DNA of 64,000 nucleotides. It comes from Turnera subulata (taxonomy: Eukaryota; Streptophyta; Magnoliopsida; Malpighiales; Passifloraceae). Below, in pieces: positions 1 through 10,500 of the stretch; position 1 is the stretch's first letter, and every line of letters begins with the position of its first letter. A program made the translations under genes and the position numbers. The notes under the pieces were generated by a model. It ran no database searches and was not told where the DNA came from. It saw only the letters and a program-made list of their open reading frames with translations. The stretch is taken from the NCBI GenBank assembly GCA_028386065.3, contig JAKUCV010003644.1:1-64000 (forward strand). Direction: 5' to 3'.

Positions 1-441
1 AGAACAAAGAAGGAAGGAGAGAGAGAGACTAGGCGGCGGCGGCGGTTAATCGAAGAAGAAGAAGAAAAAAGAAAAGTGAAGAAAGAAAAGAGGAGGATGG
101 GTCTTTAGGGCTTGACCCGCCAGCCCGAACGACGCGTCGTTCGGCTGGGCGCGGTCAACCCGCCCCGTTGACTCCTTATCCTTTTTTTTTTTTTTTTTTT
201 GAACAGTTCCAAAACGACGTAGTTTCGGGGAAACTACTTCAAAACCTAATTCTCAACCCCGAATCCCGATTAAGCTCCAACGAAAGCCGAACCCGTCATA
301 CCATCAACTTAATTCCCTTATAACCAAGGTAAAATAATTTATTTCCTTGTCCAAAAATCCGGAAATTCCTCAAGGGCAAAATTGGAATAAAAATTACGAA
401 AATTCCGAGAAAATTAAATTACGAAAATTCGGGGCGTTACA
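1..441 (+). repeat. 3'-terminal part of an LTR (cut by window edge)
   Basis: The segment ends in GGGGCGTTACA at 431-441, preceded by AT-rich text with repeated ACGAAAATTC-like words. The same ending and the same kind of preceding sequence close the LTR at 46662-52549, so this is probably the end of a related long LTR of the TGTAACG...CGTTACA type. The left part lies outside the window. It holds a 20-base T run near 182-201 and a palindrome AACGACGCGTCGTT near 127-141. No coding sequence is recognisable. Confidence 0.55.
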
Positions 442-1729
442 GACGGTAAGGAGCATGATGGGTTATGATTTTGATTGAGAAGGGAAAAGAGATTGTATGT
501 CTTTTTTTTTTCTTATTTTTTTTCTGGTTTCTCTACATTTTGGGATTGTGTGGTTTGGTTGAAGTCAATCGATCGAAGAGTAGTGAAAGGAGGAGCAAGA
601 CTGGGCGATGGCATCGACGGCATAGGCGAGGCGAGATGGCGGCGTTGGGTTCGTGCAGTGTCGAGCTCGACAGGACCAGTGAGGCAGCGGCGGCAGCTTG
701 CGAGGTCGAAATCACAGGGGCGGCGAGTGGAGAAGCTCGAGGTGGCGGTGCTAGTGGCTTCGCCGTTCACTGGTAATGGTTGGCTCGCTGTGAAGAAGAA
801 GAAGGTGGAGGGTTGAGTTGGACGGCGAGTGCAGGGAAGTTGAGGATGGCGGCGATTGGGAGTTTCTGATTTTTTTTTTTTCAATTGTGTTGATTGAACC
901 CTGTAGAGTGGTGGCAGTGGTAGTGGTCGGTGACTTTGGGGTGGGTCTCAATTTTTTATTGTACTTTTTTCTTGTTTTTATATTTTTAAGGAAAAATATT
1001 CATAAGAAAATATTAAAAGAAGATTATGAGAAGTTGTGATCTCTCATTATTATTTTATTTTTATCTTTATTGTTGTGATTATTTTTACTATTAATAATAT
1101 TACTATTTTTACATTATTTTTATCATTATTAATTAAAAGAAAGAAAAATCATTAAATAAATAATCAATACCGGGTTAGATTTCATTTCGGTACCATCAGG
1201 TTTCGGGTCGATTGGGTAAAAAACCCGGGGTTGGTAGCATGCGGAGCCTATAAAGACACATGGATCCTACATGTCCACTCAACCCTTTAAAACGACGGCG
1301 TTTTGACATGAGACGATGTCGTTTCGGAGCCCTCTCAGACCTCAAATCCGGGCAGCCCTCCACGTCAGCAGGTACCTGACCGGGGGATCACGTTTGGCCT
1401 GCCCATGCAAAGTCGGGGTACTTGCCCGGCCAAAAAAAATTTCAGGGTACCAAATTGGCCAAACCACTAAACATTGGGACCCAAAAAACCCAAAAACCCG
1501 AGAAAGCATTAACATTAAACTTAGGCATTGATTTCAACCTTAGACTAGCGATAGCAGTTAAGTGAGAGTTGAAGAACATCACTCACTTAAGCAAGAGCCG
1601 TTAGTAGCAATTTTAAGTTGAGAGCCCTTCAAGATTTATTTATTAAATAAAACCCTAGCCTTCAACAATCTCAAATTGTCGGTTGCACTGTCAAGCAGAA
1701 TCATAGAATAGGCTAGTAATTGTGAACCC
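442..1729. other. No recognised gene; low-complexity and AT-rich sequence
   Basis: Between 465 and 1040 there are overlapping open frames on both strands, but they are driven by T-runs and GGCGGC/GAGGTGG-rich text and resemble no known protein. From 1040 to 1200 the sequence is very AT-rich. From 1280 to 1330 there are two copies of an AAACGACG-type motif in opposite directions. The sequence from 1500 to 1729 is the flank into which the LINE inserted. Nothing here supports a gene. Confidence 0.6.
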
Positions 1730-1738
1730 TAGAATCCT
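1730..1738. repeat. Target-site duplication of the LINE, left copy
   Basis: TAGAATCCT occurs here directly before a T run (the LINE poly(A) tail read on the minus strand) and again at 12474-12482 directly beyond the LINE 5' end. A 9-bp direct repeat at both ends is a typical LINE insertion signature and fixes the element borders. Confidence 0.85.
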
Positions 1739-1854
1739 TTTTTTTTTATATGAAAGATTAGATTTATTAAGTAACGAGGATAATTACAAGCACAGTCATC
1801 AACTTCGGATTAAGTCATTTACATAACTGAAGGGTTGTAGAAATATAGTGGAAA

Positions 1855-2284
1855 TTACGCTTGCACCATCTTTAACGTACACGGTTTCCCACGCCATGAC
1901 TGGAGACCCTCTGCATTTGTGATAATATTAGTAAAGTGGTAAGGAAATCCTAGCTGAGCTGATTTGATCCATGAGACCGTCCTCCTCAGAACCAGGTCAA
2001 ACATCTTTGCCCAATCTATATCCTTTCCTTCAAAAATCAGCTTATTCCTTCCCGTCCAAAGGCTCCAAATAGTGTAAAAAAAGATGGCCATCCATGAGGA
2101 CTTAGCCTTGGGCACCTCCTCTAAACCATACCACTGCACGAAGAATTCCTCCAGGGTTGACGGCGCGCACCAGCTCACCCCCCACCAGGATGCAATCTTA
2201 CTCCAAACATACCAAACGTAACGACAATGAATGAAGAGATGATCTCTAGATTCCAGCATTTCCTTGCATAGATGACAAAAAGCA
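1855..2284 (-). pseudogene. LINE ORF2, C-terminal end beyond the insertion
   Basis: This continues ORF2 after the Reina insertion. Across the duplicated AAGCA the frame carries on into CHLC...ESRDHLFIHC, the C-x2-C...H-x4-C zinc-binding pattern typical of the C-terminal domain of plant LINE reverse transcriptases. The segment ends with a stop at 1855 and is followed by about 107 bases of 3' UTR and the poly(A) tail. Because the two halves join without lost bases apart from the 5-bp duplication, the gypsy insertion is younger than the LINE. Confidence 0.88.
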
Positions 2285-2589
2285 TGTTATGATTTAGTGT
2301 ATGACGAGTCACACACTGTGGCACTCCTTGTCATTCCATAAACAATTAGTCGTTGTAGAGCCGTTAGAGGGGGGAAGAAGAGTTACACGTGTCATTGAGT
2401 TATTGGGTTGCTTGTAACAGCTTTGTAACAACCTCCTCTCTTCCTTTAAGTATCCGGTTGGGTTGTTGTAACGGCTATCTTGAATGAGTAATCAATTGTC
2501 TCACTTCTCTCCTAATTTTCCCTTCTGTTTCTCTCCTAAATCCTCTTCTCTCTTCTTCCTCTTCAATTCTTTGGTGATGAACCCTAACA
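2285..2589 (+). repeat. 5' LTR of the Reina-like element
   Basis: 305 bp, starts TGTTATG and ends CCCTAACA. It matches 7269-7573 except at two sites seen by eye (GAGTTATTG versus GAGTCATTG, and TTTAAGTA versus TTTAGGTA). A 5-bp duplication AAGCA lies immediately outside. Confidence 0.93.
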
Positions 2590-2591
2590 AT

Positions 2592-2603
2592 TGGTAGCGG
2601 AGC
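2592..2603 (+). other. Primer-binding site, Reina-like element
   Basis: TGGTAGCGGAGC begins two bases after the 5' LTR. The standard plant site complementary to initiator tRNA-Met is TGGTATCAGAGC; this one differs at two of 12 bases. The same variant is found in two copia elements of this window (21348, 59566). Confidence 0.75.
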
Positions 2604-2620
2604 ACCGATCTGCCGGCCAA

Positions 2621-4234
2621 ATGGTGAACAACAACAATAATCGTCTTGTAACGATGGAAGATCAGATGCGATCTCTTGAACAATCTGTTACGGAGATTCG
2701 CCAATCGGCTGCTCTCGATCGTGAAGCCTCCAACGCCAAGTACGTTCTGCTTCTGCAACAGCTTCAATCTATTAATGAGAGGATGGCAGTTACCGATAAT
2801 CAGTTGAAGGCAAGAACAACAGCGGTCGATCTTAATGAGCCTGGTATCTTACCGACTCCGGTGGTTGATCCAGCTTCAGATCCGGCGACGGTTTCTTCTC
2901 CGGTTCAAGGTAATCACTCTGATTCACCTATGATCAAATCGGATGATGTGAAGCTTGATTCATCAACTACTGTTACTCCAATTACTACTTCTGCTGATTT
3001 TTATCCCAAATTGCCAAAGCTGTTTCTAATTCCTTTCTCTGGAGAAAATCCACGAGGATGGTTGCGGAAGTGTGTCAAATACTTTGAGCTTTACAAGATT
3101 CCTGAGCATCGTAAACTAGAAATTGCTACTATGTACTTGGATGGTAAAGCAGATTTGTGGTTCAATGGTTTTCTCGCTGAGAAACCAGTGCTTACTTGGA
3201 AGGAATTTTCTGAGGCTCTCTGTGTCCGATTTGGTATGCGTGAATTTCTGGATGTGCTAGAAGAGTTTAAGCTTCTTAGACAGCAGGGGACTGTGTTGGA
3301 ATATCAAGAGCAATTTGAGTCGTTGCGTTCTGTGTTGCTAGATATGAGAGCTTCCTTCACTGAGCCTGAGTATTTGTCATTCTTTTTGACTGGATTAAAG
3401 GATGATCTGCGTCCTTGGGTGAAGATCCTTCATCCATCTACTTTAGCTGAAGCTTTTAAGCAAGCTAAAATCCAAGAGCTCTCTCTCCAATCCATGCAGA
3501 AAACAAACAGGCCACAACCAAGGCTTCCTTATTTTGTTACCAGCCCCCGTATCAGTCAGTCTGGTGATACTCCTAATCCTCACAGGGCATTGATAGTGCG
3601 TCCTCCTGATCAATCGAGGCAAACTTTGATTGAGCAACGCCGAAAAGCAGGCCAGTGTTTTCGTCGTGGGGACAAGTATTTCCCAGGGCATCAATGCAAA
3701 GTCAAACTATTGCATTATATTCAAGCTGTGGATGGGTTGGATATGTTAGAAATGGACCCTGGCACTTTTGAAGTAGGAGAATCATCGAGTTCCAATGAAG
3801 CAGTTGCTGATGCATCTCCAGAATTGCACACATTATCGAATGGGGCTGGAGTTCTTAAGATTAATGGGGATTATCAAGGTCGGAAGTTACTAATCATGGC
3901 TGACAGTGGCAGTACGTTGAGCTACCTTAGCAGTGCTGTGGCTCACGAGTTGGGGATCTCATTGCAACCTGCAACCCCACTCTCCGTCATGGTAGCTAAT
4001 GGGCAGAGAATGACAAGCCATTTCTCTTGCGAGGATTTTACTTGGTCTATGCAGGGAGAAACCTTCTCCGGTGATCTGAGGATTCTGGACTTAACTAGCT
4101 GTGACATGGTTCTAGGAGTGGATTGGCTTTTTCCTTTTAGTCCAGTCTCTTTCGATTGGAAGAACTCACGATTATCCTTGACTAAGAATAAGCAAGTGAT
4201 CACACTCAATGGCAATATGGACTTCAACAACTAA
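2621..4234 (+). CDS. Gag-protease of the Reina-like element
   Basis: The start is the first ATG after the primer-binding site (2621); the frame is open further upstream but has no earlier ATG. A coiled-coil-like N-terminal part is followed by a retrotransposon gag domain (roughly 3000-3480). A CCHC-type knuckle CFRRGDKYFPGHQC has Arg where the second Cys is expected. The pepsin-type protease follows, with the catalytic triplet in ADSGST (about 3900) and LGVDWL near its end. The frame closes with TAA at 4232-4234, and the RT follows in the same frame. In related elements gag and pol form one polyprotein, so this stop is either read through or a C-to-T loss (CAA to TAA). Confidence 0.85.
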   Translation: MVNNNNNRLVTMEDQMRSLEQSVTEIRQSAALDREASNAKYVLLLQQLQSINERMAVTDNQLKARTTAVDLNEPGILPTPVVDPASDPATVSSPVQGNHSDSPMIKSDDVKLDSSTTVTPITTSADFYPKLPKLFLIPFSGENPRGWLRKCVKYFELYKIPEHRKLEIATMYLDGKADLWFNGFLAEKPVLTWKEFSEALCVRFGMREFLDVLEEFKLLRQQGTVLEYQEQFESLRSVLLDMRASFTEPEYLSFFLTGLKDDLRPWVKILHPSTLAEAFKQAKIQELSLQSMQKTNRPQPRLPYFVTSPRISQSGDTPNPHRALIVRPPDQSRQTLIEQRRKAGQCFRRGDKYFPGHQCKVKLLHYIQAVDGLDMLEMDPGTFEVGESSSSNEAVADASPELHTLSNGAGVLKINGDYQGRKLLIMADSGSTLSYLSSAVAHELGISLQPATPLSVMVANGQRMTSHFSCEDFTWSMQGETFSGDLRILDLTSCDMVLGVDWLFPFSPVSFDWKNSRLSLTKNKQVITLNGNMDFNN

Positions 4235-6751
4235 TTGCAGCTTATTTCTGTGGAGGCAATTCATAAAGGTCTTCGAAAAGATGTCAGAGGTACTGAAATG
4301 GTAATTGCTCAACTCAACCTCATAGAGAATATAAGTGAGACTGATCCTATTCCTCCATCCATTGCTGATTTGTTAACTGAGTATCAAGACCTTTTTGCTA
4401 TACCTTCTTCATTACCTCCTACCCGAGCCCATGACCACCATATTACACTCAAACCAAACACTGAACCAATCAACCTACGACCCTACAGACACTCTTATGA
4501 CCAAAAGACTGAGATTGAAAAACAAGTAGCTGAGTTGTTGTCATCCTCAGTTATACAACCTAGCCAAAGCCCTTTTACATCCCCAGTGTTGTTAGTAAAG
4601 AAGAAAGACAACACCTGGCGTATGTGCATTGACTATAGACAATTAAATGACCATACCATCAAAAACAAATTCCCAATTCCTATTGTTGATGATCTTTTAG
4701 ACGAGCTTGGTACAGCCAAATACTTTTCCAAAATTGACCTACATTCTGGTTACCATCAAATCAGAATGAACCCTCAAGATATCCCAAAAACAGCCTTTAG
4801 AACCCATCATGGCCATTATGAGTTTAAGGTCATGCCCTTCGGCCTCACCAATGCCCCAGCCACTTTCCAAACCCTCATGAACACCATTTTTGCACCCCAC
4901 CTTCGAAAGTTTGTACTTGTATTCTTTGATGACATACTTGTCTATAGCCCAGACCTACAAACCCATGAACACCACCTCAAAATAGTTTTCCAGATACTCA
5001 GAGAAAACAAACTCTTTGCAAAGCGATCTAAGTGCTCCTTTGCTCAAAGTCAAGTAGAGTATTTGGGCCACATAATATCTGGTGGAGGAGTAGCTACGGA
5101 TCCAGCAAAAACAGAAGCAATGACTTCTTGGCCAATCCCAAAGAATGTGAGGGAACTCAGATCATTTTTGGGTTTAACAGGGTGTTATTGGAAGTTTATC
5201 CGTAACTATGGAGTTATTAGTAAGCCTCTGACTACGCTTACCAAGAAGGAAGGGTTCAAGTGGGATTCTAATGCTCAGCAAGCTTTTAATCAACTGAAAG
5301 AAGCTATGGTCTTTGCTCCTGTATTATCACTGCCAGATTTCAGTCACCCATTTGTACTAGAAACTGATACTTGCGACACAGGTTTTGGAGCTGTCTTGAT
5401 GCAGAATGGGAAGCCACTAGCTTTCTTAAGCAAAGCTCTCAGTCCTAAGTTTGCTGGGCTATCCATTTACGAGAAGGAATTCTTAGCAATTTTAAAGGCT
5501 GTTGATCAGTGGCGACATTATTTAGAGAACAATGAGTTCATTATCAAAATCGACCATGAGAGTCTGAAATTCTTATTGGAACAGAAAATTCACACAGCCA
5601 TTCAGAAGAAGGGATTGACTAAGCTCTTGGGGCTAACATATAAGATTCAATACAGGCGTGGCAAGGAGAATGTTGTTGCTGATGCACTCTCTAGGAGGCC
5701 TGTATCTGATCATACTACTGACTTAAATGAACTCACTGCAATTTCACTCATTACACCTGCTTGGTATGCCGAAGTTAATCAGAGTTATATGCAGGATTCT
5801 GAGCTTAAACAAATGCTTGAAGCATTTACTATGTGTAGCCCAACTCTATCCCAAGACTATCCTGATTATTCACTTCAGGATGGGGTACTGAGGTACAAGG
5901 GAAGGTTGGTCATTGGCAAGGATGAACAGCTGAGAAGAAGGTTGATAGACACTATTCATACTTCGGCCACTGGTGGTCATAGTGGAATCTTGGCAACTTA
6001 TCAACGTTTAAAGCAGATTTTCTACTGGAAAGGGATGAAGAAACTGATCAAAGAGGTAGTTGGAGAATGCGATATTTGTTTGCGCAGCAAATCCGAACAA
6101 GTCCCCTATCCTGGATTGTTACAACCTCTTCCAGTACCATCTAATGTGTGGAGTGATGTCAGTATGGATTTTATAGAGAAATTACCCAAGTCGAGTAGCA
6201 AGGACACAATTCTTGTAGTTGTGGATAGGCTGAGTAAGTATGCTCATTTCATTCCTTTGTCACATCCCTTCACTGCCACAGTTGTAGCGGGTGTATTCTT
6301 TAAGGAGATCTGCAGGTTACATGGATTACCAAAGAGCATAGTTTCTGACAGAGATAAAGTCTTCACTAGTCTCTTTTGGAATGAGTTGTTCAAGCTATTA
6401 AAGGTCAAACTCTGCCTCAGCTCAGCCTACCATCCTCAGTCTGATGGACAAACAGAGCGCCTCAATCGTTGCTTGGAAACCTACTTGAGATGCTATGTTG
6501 CTCACAAACCAACACAGTGGCTGGAATGGTTACCACTAGCTGAATGGTGGTACAATACTAATCATCATAGTGCCATTAATATGACTCCTTTCCAGGCGTT
6601 ATACGGTTTTCCTCCGCCACATCATGATGTTGATCCCTTCAACACATCAGTGGCTGCAGTTGGCGATTGGATGCAAGAGAGGGCTCGTACCTTTCTTTTA
6701 TGGTGGGTGACCTGGTATATCTCAAACTCCAACCATACAGGCAGAGTTTAG
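4235..6751 (+). CDS. RT-RNase H-integrase of the Reina-like element
   Basis: It begins in frame directly after the TAA at 4232, with no ATG of its own at the junction. RT motifs: MCIDYRQLN, PFGLTNAPATFQ and the catalytic box FFDD in VFFDDILVYS. RNase H: LETDTCDTGFGAVL and KEFLAI. Integrase: a zinc-binding HHCC region with ATGGHSG and CDICLRSK, then Asp in SMDFIEKL, Asp in SIVSDRD and Glu in HPQSDGQTERLN (the D,D,E set). Near 6700 the frame runs into W-rich text and stops at 6751, while the true continuation is in the next frame. All visible catalytic residues are present. Confidence 0.88.
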   Translation: MQLISVEAIHKGLRKDVRGTEMVIAQLNLIENISETDPIPPSIADLLTEYQDLFAIPSSLPPTRAHDHHITLKPNTEPINLRPYRHSYDQKTEIEKQVAELLSSSVIQPSQSPFTSPVLLVKKKDNTWRMCIDYRQLNDHTIKNKFPIPIVDDLLDELGTAKYFSKIDLHSGYHQIRMNPQDIPKTAFRTHHGHYEFKVMPFGLTNAPATFQTLMNTIFAPHLRKFVLVFFDDILVYSPDLQTHEHHLKIVFQILRENKLFAKRSKCSFAQSQVEYLGHIISGGGVATDPAKTEAMTSWPIPKNVRELRSFLGLTGCYWKFIRNYGVISKPLTTLTKKEGFKWDSNAQQAFNQLKEAMVFAPVLSLPDFSHPFVLETDTCDTGFGAVLMQNGKPLAFLSKALSPKFAGLSIYEKEFLAILKAVDQWRHYLENNEFIIKIDHESLKFLLEQKIHTAIQKKGLTKLLGLTYKIQYRRGKENVVADALSRRPVSDHTTDLNELTAISLITPAWYAEVNQSYMQDSELKQMLEAFTMCSPTLSQDYPDYSLQDGVLRYKGRLVIGKDEQLRRRLIDTIHTSATGGHSGILATYQRLKQIFYWKGMKKLIKEVVGECDICLRSKSEQVPYPGLLQPLPVPSNVWSDVSMDFIEKLPKSSSKDTILVVVDRLSKYAHFIPLSHPFTATVVAGVFFKEICRLHGLPKSIVSDRDKVFTSLFWNELFKLLKVKLCLSSAYHPQSDGQTERLNRCLETYLRCYVAHKPTQWLEWLPLAEWWYNTNHHSAINMTPFQALYGFPPPHHDVDPFNTSVAAVGDWMQERARTFLLWWVTWYISNSNHTGRV

Positions 6752-7125
6752 TGGCTGTCAGGAGAAATTTGAAGCTCTGTTCTAAATACTATGGTCCATT
6801 TAAGATCTTGGAGAAGATTGGTTCTGTGGCTTATAAGCTAGACTTGCCAGCAGACTCTCTCATTCACCCTGTTTTTCATGTCTCCCTACTCAAGCTTTGT
6901 CCAAAGCATGGAGTGCAGGTTCAGTCTAAGCTGCCATTGGTGAAGAATGGACAGATTTTGGTGGAACCAGCAGCAGTACTTGCCCGAAGGATGATTCCCA
7001 GAAACAATCGAGCTGTCACCCAGGTCTTAATCTGCTGGTCTAACCTTGCTCCTGAAAATGCCACTTGGGAAGACTATGCCTTCATCCGTTCACAGTTCCC
7101 AGACTTTCGTGTTGATGAAGATTGA
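6690..7125 (+). pseudogene. Integrase C-terminus and chromodomain-like tail, shifted frame
   Basis: The +1 frame carries MVGDLVYLKLQPYRQ, YYGPFKILEKIG, YKLDLP and HPVFHVSLLK, the conserved end of gypsy integrases. After it comes a chromodomain-like block (VLICWSNLAPENATWEDY). The helical linker normally found between the integrase core and VGDLVYLKL seems missing: MQERARTF is followed almost at once by MVGDL. A deletion of roughly 30 codons together with a frame change near 6690-6705 explains this. In chromoviruses the C-terminal chromodomain guides integration to heterochromatin. Confidence 0.8.
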
Positions 7126-7253
7126 GTGGAGGAAATAGTTGGCATGTTCTTAATAGTTGGCATGTTCTTACTGTTGTCAAATTTCAATTTTCATTCATGT
7201 ATTGCTTTGTGTTTGATTCTCTGTTTTGGTTTAATCCTTGGGTCAAGGATTTC

Positions 7254-7268
7254 AAAGGGGGAAGTAGT
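7254..7268 (+). other. Polypurine tract, Reina-like element
   Basis: AAAGGGGGAAGTAGT abuts the first base of the 3' LTR. A purine run at this place primes plus-strand DNA synthesis in LTR retrotransposons. Confidence 0.8.
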
Positions 7269-7573
7269 TGTTATGATTTAGTGTATGACGAGTCACACAC
7301 TGTGGCACTCCTTGTCATTCCATAAACAATTAGTCGTTGTAGAGCCGTTAGAGGGGGGAAGAAGAGTTACACGTGTCATTGAGTCATTGGGTTGCTTGTA
7401 ACAGCTTTGTAACAACCTCCTCTCTTCCTTTAGGTATCCGGTTGGGTTGTTGTAACGGCTATCTTGAATGAGTAATCAATTGTCTCACTTCTCTCCTAAT
7501 TTTCCCTTCTGTTTCTCTCCTAAATCCTCTTCTCTCTTCTTCCTCTTCAATTCTTTGGTGATGAACCCTAACA
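7269..7573 (+). repeat. 3' LTR of the Reina-like element
   Basis: 305 bp, the partner of the LTR at 2285. It is preceded by the purine tract AAAGGGGGAAGTAGT at 7254-7268, the expected plus-strand primer site, and followed by the duplicated AAGCA. Confidence 0.93.
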
Positions 7574-10500
7574 AAGCATTTCCAACAGCTACAATATTTC
7601 GGTGGAACAGAGCAAGACCAGTAGCTATGCCATTTTTGAGAGCCATCCAACAAAAGCTCTCAACTTTAGGTGGTGCTACGTTCAACCAGACCAAATGCAT
7701 TTGTCTTCCTTGGACCTGATCCAAAAAACAAACTTGATAACCTGATTTGTGTGCATACTCACCTCCTCCATTTGGTATCCATCTCCATGCATCTTTCTTT
7801 GTGCTGAAGGACAATGTGCTGGCCAACTTTTGAGTGAGTTCTGCCTCCATGACCTGTTCCCAGGAAAATAAAGGCCGGCACCATCTCAATTTCCAAGTTA
7901 AGACTCCTTCCTAAATAGAACAGGCCTCTTTGACAGTAATTCCTTTCTCCAAAGTAATTGTAAAGAGAGTTGGATAACTTTCTTTCAGGCTCGCACTTTC
8001 CAGCCATGGATCATACCAGAGTTTACATTTGTGGCCATCTCCCACCTCTATATGCACCCACTCCTTAAGCCCTCTAAGGCCATTACCAACGTCATCGCCC
8101 GAAGCCACAATGTCCTTCCAGAGATGTGAGGATCTCGCCAGATTAAAAGAAGGCCAAGATTGAGGAGCACTACTGCGGTAGCGATCCTCCACGATTTTAC
8201 ACCAACCAGGACAACAACCCATCGGCTCCTCACAATTAGCATATCGCCAAATCCACTTAAATAGCATGCACCTATTCTTAGTGAGAATATCCTCAATGCC
8301 TAGTCCTCCACGATCTCTAGGTCTTGCAATTTTGTCCCAGGCCATCCAACATATTTTCCGTTTATCCTCACTACCCCCCCATAGGAAATTTCTTTGTAGT
8401 CTAACAATCCTCTTTGCCACAGAGGCCGGAATCTTAAACAAAGACAGGTAATAAATCGGCAGGTTACTCAAGACTGCCCTAATCAATGTCACTCTGCCCC
8501 CCAATGACAACAACTTTCCTTTCCATGAGGCCAAACGTGACTTGATTCGTTCTAACACAGGCTCCCACGCCTTCACTCTTTGCATGTTTGATCCAATTGG
8601 AAGGCCCAGGTATTTAAGAGGTAGAAACTCCACCCTGCTGTGCAACATACCTGCCAAGTCCTCTGTCCTGCTTCTAGACAAGTTAACATCAACAACACTG
8701 CTTTTGTGGAAGTTAATACATAGTCCTGATAGTAATTCAAAACAGCTCAATATCCTTTTCACATTCAACAAGGAGTCCAAATCAACCGGAGAGAGGAAAA
8801 GTGTATCGTCTGCGAATTGTAATAGAGAGAAATCCAAACTACCCACCTTTAATTCCTTAAGCAAACCTTTAGGAACAGAATGACGGACCATTGCTGCGAG
8901 TCCTTCCACCACGAGATTAAAAAGAAAGGGAGATAGGGGATCCCCTTGCTTCAAACCCCTCGTCACACTGAAGTCTTCCGTAGGTGATCCATTAATTAGC
9001 ACAGCCATGTTTGCACCTGACAAGCAACCTCGAATCCAATTCCTCCATCTGCTTCCAAAACTCATGGCTTCCATTATTTCCAAGAGAAAATCCCACGACA
9101 TAGTATCGTAAGCCTTCTTGAAATCAATTTTCCATAGAACCGCCTCTGCTCCGGATTTCTTGACATTTTGTATAATCTCCCCTGCAGTGAAAACACAGTC
9201 CAAGATATATCTGCCTTCAATAAAAGTAAACTGCTGGTCACTGATGATGGTTGACATAACAGCTTTGATTCTCTTGGCAAACAGCTTTGTATACGCCACG
9301 GACCAGACTAATAGGTCTGTAGTCTTCGAAAACTTCTGCATCCGGCTTCTTTGGTATTAAGCTGAGATATGATCTGTTGACTCCACGCGGTAATTTACCA
9401 CTGCTATGGAAGTCATTCACAATCTCTAAAAAATCTTCGCTCACTAGACTCCATGCTTTTTTATAGAACCCAAAGTTAAATCCATCTGGGCCTGGGGCCT
9501 TATCCGAATCACAGTCCCACACTATTGTCTTGATCTCCTCAATGGTAAATGGACGCTCTAGAACAAGTGCTTGATTCTTGCTAATTTTCCTCACAGGAAT
9601 GGTACCTAACTTAGGTCTGGATGTGATTGGAGAGCTGAAGAGATTAGAATAAAAACCCACTGCCGCCTTTTTTATTTCGTCAGGTTGTGAGAGGCTCATA
9701 CCATCTTGTGTTATCATCTGAATTCTTTTCCTTCTTCCTCTATTACATGCTGACAGATGGAAATATTTTGTATTTCTATCCCCTTCCTCCAACCAAATAA
9801 GGCGTGACTTTCGGCGCCAATGGATTTCCTCTTGACGTTTTCTTGACACAAGCTCTGCTTTAAGTGACCGAATTGCGTCAATCTCCCCATCTGTCAAACT
9901 TCTTGTTTCAGCTATCAAATCGAATTTATCTATCTTGGCCTGTATCTCCTTCAACTCATCATGGATATTACCGAACTGCTCCTTATTCCACACCCTCAAT
10001 TCTTGTTTCATGGCGCCCAACTTTTTTATTAGACAGAAACGACCTGGATGCTTACTGCTCACTCTGACCCACATATCTTTTAGGATCTCCTCAAACTTTG
10101 GGTGCAACATCCAACAGTTTAAGAATTTGAACGGTTTTGGACCCCAATTAATTAGTGTTTCTGCCAAAAAAATCGGGAAGTGATCTGATAGGCCCTTGCT
10201 TTCAGCGCTCAAATTGATGGAGGGAAAAAGCATGTACCATGATGGGTCAATGAAGGCTCTGTCAATTCTGCTACCAGACCGGTAATTACCCCATGTAAAC
10301 CTTCTTCCTTTTAACTCCACCTCACAAAATGCCATGGAAGATATGAATTCGGTTAGTGCCTTCGCTCCCCTCTTACAAACCCATCCGCTTTGTCTATCCT
10401 CTACTAGTAAGGTCTCATTGAGATCACCGATTACTAGCCATGGTGATGAGAACCCCTGCATCCTTACCCGTAGCTCCTCCCAAATTGCTATTCTTTTTTC

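Larger units (their letters stand above)
2285..7573 (+). mobile_element. Ty3/gypsy chromovirus, Reina-like, almost intact
   Basis: Complete LTR retrotransposon of 5289 bp with 305-bp LTRs, duplication AAGCA on both sides (2280-2284 and 7574-7578), a primer-binding site just after the 5' LTR and a purine tract just before the 3' LTR. Domain order gag, protease, RT, RNase H, integrase, chromodomain-like tail is that of chromoviruses. Short LTRs and total size fit the Reina clade. Only two LTR differences were found by reading both copies, so insertion was recent. One in-frame stop separates gag-protease from RT, and a frame change occurs near 6700. Confidence 0.93.

Noticed and set aside
465..1039. 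Overlapping open frames on both strands, rich in Arg, Gly and Phe runs
   Set aside because: They come from GGCGGC-rich text and T-runs, lack any known domain and have no consistent frame preference.
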